In this document: one piece after another, positions 38,851 through 44,464 of the stretch | Position numbering within the stretch: position 1 is the stretch's first letter | Layout: every line of letters starts with the position of its first letter | Origin: Sporolactobacillus sp. THM7-4 | GTDB taxonomy: Bacteria > Bacillota > Bacilli > Bacillales > Sporolactobacillaceae | Assembly (NCBI RefSeq): GCF_004153165.1 | Contig: NZ_SEMD01000023.1 | Coordinates: 1 to 44,464 of the forward strand | Reading direction: 5' to 3' | Length of the DNA stretch: 44,464 nt | Program-made: the position numbers and the translations under genes | The notes under the pieces: model-generated | Seen by the model: only the letters and a program-made list of their open reading frames with translations | The model's database searches: none | What the model was told of the DNA's origin: nothing

Positions 38851-38869
38851 ATCGATTGTTACAATCGAT
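38851..38869. promoter_or_regulatory. 19-bp palindrome upstream of cysK
   Basis: ATCGATTGT and ACAATCGAT are perfect reverse complements around one T. It begins 17 bases after the hslO stop and lies 43 bases before the cysK -35 box. No T-run follows. It resembles an operator for a dimeric regulator, but I cannot name one. Confidence 0.5.
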
Positions 38870-38911
38870 CGACGGGTTAAGAAAACATTTTTGGTTTTTG
38901 ATTAATAAAAA

Positions 38912-38940
38912 TTGACGTGAGTAGTCAACATTGCTAATAT
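38912..38940 (+). promoter_or_regulatory. Sigma-A promoter of cysK
   Basis: TTGACG and TAATAT have 17 bases between them; further TATAAT-like overlaps follow. It lies 54 bases before the cysK start. Confidence 0.75.
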
Positions 38941-38994
38941 AATATATAAATCTTACATGTTTACTCAGAATTTAAAATAAGGGAGAGAGAACAT

Positions 38995-39915
38995 ATGACT
39001 GTTGCAAATTCCGTTACCGAATTAATTGGAAATACGCCAATCGTCAGGCTGAATCATCTGACGGGTGAAAATGATGCCGAACTTTACGCAAAGCTTGAAT
39101 ACTTCAATCCTGGTAGCAGCGTAAAGGACCGTATCGCTTTGGCTATGATCGAAGCGGCAGAGAGGGAAGGCAAGCTAAAGCCGAACGATACAATTATCGA
39201 GCCTACAAGCGGCAATACGGGCATTGGATTGGCGCTTGTCGCTGCGGTTAAAGGTTACAGAGCGATTCTGGTTATGCCTGAAACGATGAGCATTGAGCGC
39301 CGCAAATTGTTCAAGGCTTACGGTGCGGAAGTCATTCTTACCCCTGGTGCACAGGCGATAAAAGGTTCCATTGCTAAAGCGAAGGAACTGGCCAAAGAAA
39401 AAGGTTATTTTCTCCCGCAGCAATTTGAGAACCCGGCAAACCCTCAGATACACTATCTGACAACCGGTAAGGAAATTGCAGAATCGTTTGATTCACTGGA
39501 CGCTTTTGTAGCCGGTGTCGGAACTGGTGGTACGCTGAGCGGCAGCGGAAAGGCGCTTAAAGAACGATTCAAAGACATTAAAGTTTACGCAGTTGAACCA
39601 AAAGACTCTCCCGTATTAAATGGCGGCAAAGGTGGACCGCATAAGATTCAGGGAATCGGTACCGGTTTTGTTCCCGATACTCTGGACACTGAAATATATG
39701 ATGAAGTGATTGACGTCACAAATGAACAAGCCTTTGAGTACGCACGCCTCGCGGGAAAGAAGGAAGGCGTCCTGGCCGGGATTTCCGGAGGAGCGGCAAT
39801 CTACGCCGGTGTTCAGGTGGCGAAGAAACTGGGCAAGGGCAAGAAAGTGGTTGTCGTTGTACCGGATAATGGCGAAAGATATTTAAGTACCCCGCTTTAC
39901 CAGGCGGAAGACTGA
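38995..39915 (+). CDS. cysK: Cysteine synthase A
   Basis: The 306-residue PLP enzyme makes cysteine from O-acetylserine and sulfide. The PLP lysine is in [10 protein letters not shown] (about residue 44), with [10 protein letters not shown] (about 70-79) and [10 protein letters not shown] binding the substrate and phosphate. AGGGAGAG precedes ATG. It has its own promoter and terminator. The pabB-pabA-pabC genes that follow cysK in B. subtilis are absent. Confidence 0.96.
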   Translation: MTVANSVTELIGNTPIVRLNHLTGENDAELYAKLEYFNPGSSVKDRIALAMIEAAEREGKLKPNDTIIEPTSGNTGIGLALVAAVKGYRAILVMPETMSIERRKLFKAYGAEVILTPGAQAIKGSIAKAKELAKEKGYFLPQQFENPANPQIHYLTTGKEIAESFDSLDAFVAGVGTGGTLSGSGKALKERFKDIKVYAVEPKDSPVLNGGKGGPHKIQGIGTGFVPDTLDTEIYDEVIDVTNEQAFEYARLAGKKEGVLAGISGGAAIYAGVQVAKKLGKGKKVVVVVPDNGERYLSTPLYQAED

Positions 39916-39963
39916 CATTTACGTTTGAACGTTTGTAATAGTGTTTTATAAAATAAATGATGA

Positions 39964-40004
39964 AAAACAGGAGATCGCAGACTTTCCGATTTCCTGTTTT
40001 TTTT
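39964..40004 (+). terminator. Terminator of cysK
   Basis: ACAGGA and ATCG pair with CGAT and TCCTGT, followed by eight T residues. Confidence 0.88.
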
Positions 40005-40042
40005 GTTTACGGAACGTCCTGCTCAGGATGATCACGCATCTG

Positions 40043-40051
40043 TGTTATACT
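40043..40051 (+). promoter_or_regulatory. Extended -10 promoter of folP operon
   Basis: TGTTATACT fits the extended -10 form TGnTATAmT. No convincing -35 box is present. It lies 51 bases before folP. Confidence 0.5.
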
Positions 40052-40102
40052 GGGTTATAATGGGACGATCAACATGAAACCATCTTTCGGAGGGATATAA
40101 AA

Positions 40103-40963
40103 GTGTCTTTGAACGTCGTGAATGTTTCACCCTGCCATCTGCTGAAAGTGAGAAACAAAACCCTGGATTACCGGAAAAAAACGGTTATTATGGGTATTTT
40201 AAATGTCACTCCGGACTCTTTTTCCGACGGGGGTCAGTTTAATCACATTGATCGAGCCGTTAAACATGCGCTCGAAATGGAGCGTGACGGAGCGGATATA
40301 ATCGATATCGGTGGCGAATCGACCCGTCCGGGTTATACACCGTTACCCCTTGAAGAGGAAATTGCCCGCGTTGTACCGATGATTCAGGCAATCAGAAAAC
40401 AGACGGATATACCAATATCGATTGATACGTATAAAGCGGAAACGGCGCGACGTGCTCTGGATGCCGGAGCGGATATCATTAATGATGTCTGGGGAGCAAA
40501 AGCCGACCCTGAGATGGCTAAAGTGGCATCTGAATACCAGGCGCCAACGATTCTGATGCACAATCGGGATAATAACCGGTACGATGACATTATTGAGGAT
40601 ATGAAAGAAGATCTCAGGGAAAGTATCCGGTTAGTACTGGATGCCGGCCTTGCTCCTGAGAAAATCATTATCGACCCGGGTATTGGATTTGCAAAGGATT
40701 ACATGCAGAATCTGATCGTGATGAATCATCTTGAGGCTTTTCATGAACTCGGCTACCCTGTTTTGCTCGGAACGTCCAGAAAGGGTTTTATCGGCAAAAC
40801 ACTCAATGTGACTGTTGATAAACGCGTCGAGGGTACAGGAGCGACTGTCTGCCTGGGGATCGCTAAAGGCTGCCAGATTATGCGTGTCCATGATGTTCTT
40901 CCTATTGCCCGTATGGCAAAAATGATGGATACCATGCTTCAGGAAGGTGACGGAAATCGATAA
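40103..40963 (+). CDS. folP: Dihydropteroate synthase
   Basis: The 286-residue TIM-barrel enzyme joins p-aminobenzoate to the pterin pyrophosphate and is the sulfonamide target. It shows MGILNVTPDSFSDGG (about 30-44), DIIDIGGESTRPG (about 71-83) and GTSRKGFIGK. The start is GTG 40103 after CGGAGGG. It overlaps the next gene by 17 bases. Confidence 0.96.
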   Translation: MSLNVVNVSPCHLLKVRNKTLDYRKKTVIMGILNVTPDSFSDGGQFNHIDRAVKHALEMERDGADIIDIGGESTRPGYTPLPLEEEIARVVPMIQAIRKQTDIPISIDTYKAETARRALDAGADIINDVWGAKADPEMAKVASEYQAPTILMHNRDNNRYDDIIEDMKEDLRESIRLVLDAGLAPEKIIIDPGIGFAKDYMQNLIVMNHLEAFHELGYPVLLGTSRKGFIGKTLNVTVDKRVEGTGATVCLGIAKGCQIMRVHDVLPIARMAKMMDTMLQEGDGNR

Positions 40964-41834
40964 GATAACGGTGAGCCGGATGCAATTTTACGGCTATCAC
41001 GGGGCACTTCCTGAGGAAAATAAGCTGGGGCAGCGTTTTTTTGTTGACGTCGATCTGTCGGTCGATCTCTATCGTGCCGCTACAAGCGACCAATTGGATC
41101 AGACAATTAACTACGCCGAGGTGTACAGGCTGGCTCAGAAGATTGTTGAAGGACCCAGTTGTGTTCTCATTGAAACCGTTGCGGAACGGATTGCCGAAAG
41201 CCTGCTCAGCGCTTTTCAGATCGCTGAGAGCTGTCGTGTAAAGGTCGTCAAACCCGATCCTCCCATTGCCGGACACTATGACTCAGTTTCGATAGAGATT
41301 ATTAGGAAACGCTCGATCGCGTATTTGGGACTTGGCTCTAACATGGGTGATCGGGCAGGTTTCCTGCAGCAGGCCCTCCGGGAACTGGATAATACGAAAA
41401 ATGTCAGCGTCACCCGCTGCTCATCTATATATGAAACGGACCCCTATGGACCCGTCAGGCAAAACGACTTTTTAAATATGGCAGTACAGATCGAGACACT
41501 GCTTCCACCGGCAGCATTGCTTGAAGCAACTCAGCGGATTGAAGCGGATCTTCAGCGGACAAGGGAGATCCACTGGGGCCCGAGAACGATAGATCTTGAC
41601 ATTCTGGTCTATAATCAGGACAATATTAACGTGGAAAAGCTGTCGATACCTCATCCGGAGATCGCACGACGAGCTTTTGTGTTAAAGCCGCTTCTCGAGA
41701 TTGCCCCGCATTTGGTTGTACCGGGAATCAATCGCCCGGTCACTGAACTATGGCAGAATCTCAATGAAGAAGAGGGAGTGCGGTTATGGAAACGGAACGA
41801 TGGGGCAGGAGAATTCGGGCTTTTCGAAAACTGA
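40947..41834 (+). CDS. folB-folK: Fused dihydroneopterin aldolase (FolB) and HPPK (FolK)
   Basis: One 295-residue frame holds two enzymes that are separate genes in B. subtilis. Residues about 1-122 are FolB, with FYGYHGALPEENKLGQRF and the catalytic lysine region KVVKPDPP. Residues from about 124 are FolK, with YLGLGSNMGDR, ETDPYGPVRQNDFLNMAV and HWGPRTIDLDILVYN. The junction has almost no linker. Both act in consecutive steps before FolP. GTG 40947 fits the N-terminal alignment though the ribosome site AGGAAG is very close. The end overlaps yazB. Confidence 0.93.
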   Translation: MTEIDKITVSRMQFYGYHGALPEENKLGQRFFVDVDLSVDLYRAATSDQLDQTINYAEVYRLAQKIVEGPSCVLIETVAERIAESLLSAFQIAESCRVKVVKPDPPIAGHYDSVSIEIIRKRSIAYLGLGSNMGDRAGFLQQALRELDNTKNVSVTRCSSIYETDPYGPVRQNDFLNMAVQIETLLPPAALLEATQRIEADLQRTREIHWGPRTIDLDILVYNQDNINVEKLSIPHPEIARRAFVLKPLLEIAPHLVVPGINRPVTELWQNLNEEEGVRLWKRNDGAGEFGLFEN

Positions 41835-41989
41835 AAGGATACACGCAGGCAGGACTGGCAAAAGAGTTAGGTATTTCTTTATCCCGTTTGGGAGAGATTG
41901 AAAGAGAAAGACGTGAACCGACTGAAGAATTTATCCGCCAGGTAGCCGATAAGCTCGGTGTATCCGTTGAAGAGATGGAAAAATTATAA
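41786..41989 (+). CDS. yazB: XRE-family helix-turn-helix protein (YazB)
   Basis: The 67-residue protein is a single HTH domain (RAFRKLKGYTQAGLAKELGIS, SRLGEIERERREP, ADKLGVSVEEME). Its target is not known. GAGGGAG precedes ATG 41786. It overlaps the FolK end by 49 bases in another frame, an arrangement that suggests tight coupling. In B. subtilis dusB follows; here it does not. Confidence 0.9.
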   Translation: METERWGRRIRAFRKLKGYTQAGLAKELGISLSRLGEIERERREPTEEFIRQVADKLGVSVEEMEKL

Positions 41990-42132
41990 TGGCTGCTTTC
42001 AGGCCGGATTTTCCTTCAGAAACCGTATCAACCTTCAGCCCTTACAGAACGGTGGATGTTAGAGAAGAGACCCTTTCCAGTTTATGGAGGGACGTTCTGC
42101 TTCCATTGGGTAAGGTTGACAGTATTCCCTGA
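41989..42132 (+). CDS. Possible small ORF coupled to yazB
   Basis: An ATG overlaps the yazB stop as TAATG and opens a 47-codon frame beginning MAAFRPDFPSETVS and ending in LPLGKVDSIP. I recognise no family and it is not the N-terminus of DusB. The last codons contain the -35 box of the next promoter. An open frame this short could arise by chance. Confidence 0.2.
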   Translation: MAAFRPDFPSETVSTFSPYRTVDVREETLSSLWRDVLLPLGKVDSIP

Positions 42133-42144
42133 ATTCTCTATAAT
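42116..42144 (+). promoter_or_regulatory. Consensus sigma-A promoter upstream of lysS
   Basis: TTGACA and TATAAT match consensus exactly with 17 bases between them. Transcription would start near 42151, giving a leader of about 294 bases before lysS. Confidence 0.88.
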
Positions 42145-42159
42145 TCGGTTAGATATCAG

Positions 42160-42199
42160 ACTGCCGGTGGTATTGCTGGCAGTTTTCTTTGTCTTTTTG
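42160..42199 (+). terminator. Hairpin and T-tract just after the lysS-upstream promoter
   Basis: ACTGCC pairs with GGCAGT across a 12-base loop with some further weak pairing, followed by a T-rich tract with a few C and G interruptions. It begins about ten bases after the predicted start site. It could end the folP-yazB transcript, attenuate lysS, or yield a very short RNA. Confidence 0.55.
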
Positions 42200-42214
42200 G
42201 TTATGTTAAATCAG

Positions 42215-42351
42215 GCTGTTGATTTTTAATTCATATGAAAACAGCAACGCTTGTGAGACTGCAGCGCGAAGACCGCCGCAGTGAGGATTCCGGGCAAAGT
42301 GGCTCACGGATCGCCGGCGCGGAAAAGCGAGCAAATGTCGCCTGAATCAAC
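42215..42351 (+). repeat. Degenerate Bacillales interspersed repeat, copy B
   Basis: This is the longest copy. It begins CTGTTGATTT, has CATATGAAAACAGCAACG, then GAGACT, a CCGCAG segment, GGCTCACGGATCGCC and GCGGAAAAGCGAG, and ends GAATCAAC. The order of blocks matches the family repeat as remembered. It lies inside the lysS leader. Confidence 0.55.
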
Positions 42352-42381
42352 GCGGGTCGAATAACAGAGCCTGGTCTTTAG

Positions 42382-43941
<1,560 letters not shown>

Positions 43942-43949
43942 TAAACCTG

Positions 43950-43993
43950 AACAGCCGGATCATCGGTAAATAACGAGATCCCGGCTGTTTTTG
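43950..43993 (+). terminator. Terminator of lysS
   Basis: AACAGCCGG pairs with CCGGCTGTT, with ATC/GAT inside, followed by T residues. Confidence 0.88.
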
Positions 43994-44069
43994 TCTTCAT
44001 TGACAAAGTAGAAGAATGCTGATAGTATTTTAATGTTATAGAAAAGATCATTCTTTGAGTTAAAAAGGC

Positions 44070-44098
44070 TTGACTTTCTTCAGCAACCTATTTATAAT
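44070..44098 (+). promoter_or_regulatory. rRNA operon promoter P1
   Basis: TTGACT and TATAAT with 17 bases between them lie 259 bases before the 16S gene. The sequence around it is AT-rich, as in rRNA promoters. Confidence 0.85.
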
Positions 44099-44169
44099 AT
44101 AAAAGGTCGCTTGTTAAGAAGCTGATTTTGCTCAATTCATCACAAATTGTTTCTTTGATAAAAAGGATA

Positions 44170-44198
44170 TTGACAAGGAAACTTTTTGTTGATAGAAT
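44170..44198 (+). promoter_or_regulatory. rRNA operon promoter P2
   Basis: TTGACA and TAGAAT with 17 bases between them lie 100 bases after P1. Tandem promoters are normal for Bacillus rRNA operons. Confidence 0.85.
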
Positions 44199-44356
44199 GG
44201 ACAAGTCGCCCAAAGAGTGACGAAGAAATGTTCCTTGAAAACTGAACAAAAGCCAAGCGTGATTGAAAAGGGTAAACCCTTGAAATCAATTCAATGCTAT
44301 GGATCATAACGAACAAAAATTTTACCGGATAGCGATATCCGATCAAAGTAATATAC
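44199..44356 (+). other. rRNA leader region
   Basis: The leader includes GTTCCTTGAAAACTGAACAA, typical of Bacillales rRNA leaders and containing a boxA-like element for antitermination. AAGGGTAAACCCTT at about 44267-44280 forms a small hairpin near the processing region. There is no gene here. Confidence 0.65.
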
Positions 44357-44464
44357 TTTTTGGAGAGTTTGATCCTGGCTCAGGACGAACGCTGGCGGCG
44401 TGCCTAATACATGCAAGTCGAGCGCAGGAAGCGGGCGGATCCCTTCGGGGTGCCGCCCGCCGAA
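44357..44464 (+). rRNA. rrs: 16S ribosomal RNA, 5' part
   Basis: AGAGTTTGATCCTGGCTCAG at 44364 is the universal 16S 5' sequence (E. coli position 8), followed by ACGAACGCTGGCGGCGTGCC and the first variable region. The gene runs off the window. The V1 stem (GGAAGCGGGCGG with loop CCCTTCGGGG) is useful for placing the organism. Confidence 0.97.

Overview
The window is a chromosomal segment of an endospore-forming member of the Bacillales. All genes lie on the + strand. It starts in the last gene of one ribosomal RNA operon (5S rRNA, 21-137) and ends in the first bases of the next (16S rRNA from about 44357). Gene order follows the origin-proximal csfB-to-lysS segment of Bacillus subtilis, which is likewise flanked by rRNA operons. 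Sporulation genes (csfB, yabG, sspF, spoVG, spoVT, yabP, yabQ, spoIIE) make a spore former certain. The gene losses relative to Bacillus and the 5' end of the 16S gene suggest Sporolactobacillaceae, but this is an inference from memory and not a proven assignment.

Layout. (1) 1-1060: 5S rRNA with terminator, a degenerate interspersed repeat, and csfB. (2) 1074-8320: a PLP decarboxylase (yaaO type), tmk, the c-di-AMP receptor darA, yaaR, holB, ricT, yabA, a tRNA m6A methyltransferase, a GIY-YIG protein and rsmI; many neighbours overlap by a few bases. (3) 8436-12930: metG, tatD, the 5S maturase rnmV and rsmA. (4) 13101-17184: yabG, veg with two tandem promoters, sspF, ispE, purR with a paired PurBox operator, and spoVG with a sigma-H-like promoter. 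(5) 17440-25447: glmU, prs, rplY/ctc, pth, mfd, spoVT. (6) 25994-31138: an HU gene, rqcP, yabP, yabQ, divIC, yabR, spoIIE. (7) 31266-38833: yabS, yabT, tilS, hprT, ftsH, coaX, hslO. (8) 38995-43941: cysK, folP, a fused folB-folK gene, yazB, lysS. (9) 43994-44464: tandem rRNA promoters, leader and 16S start.

The window joins translation and RNA maturation (metG, lysS, tilS, rsmI, rsmA, rnmV, pth, rqcP, rplY), nucleotide, folate and isoprenoid precursors (tmk, prs, purR, hprT, folP, folB-folK, ispE), envelope and division functions (glmU, divIC, yabA) and sporulation control. Compared with B. subtilis the following are absent from their usual places: xpaC-yaaN, abrB, yabE, yabJ, fin, yabM, yabN, the tRNA pair before spoIIE, yacD, pabB-pabA-pabC and dusB. 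An HU gene occupies the slot before rqcP, as I recall from Clostridia.

I found no mobile element with a transposase, no CRISPR array, no prophage and no recognisable undescribed multigene system. The points most worth a second look are regulatory and architectural: the PurBox pair at purR, the consensus promoter followed almost at once by a terminator-like hairpin before lysS, a 19-bp palindrome before cysK, three related repeat remnants, the FolB-FolK fusion, and the set of missing genes.
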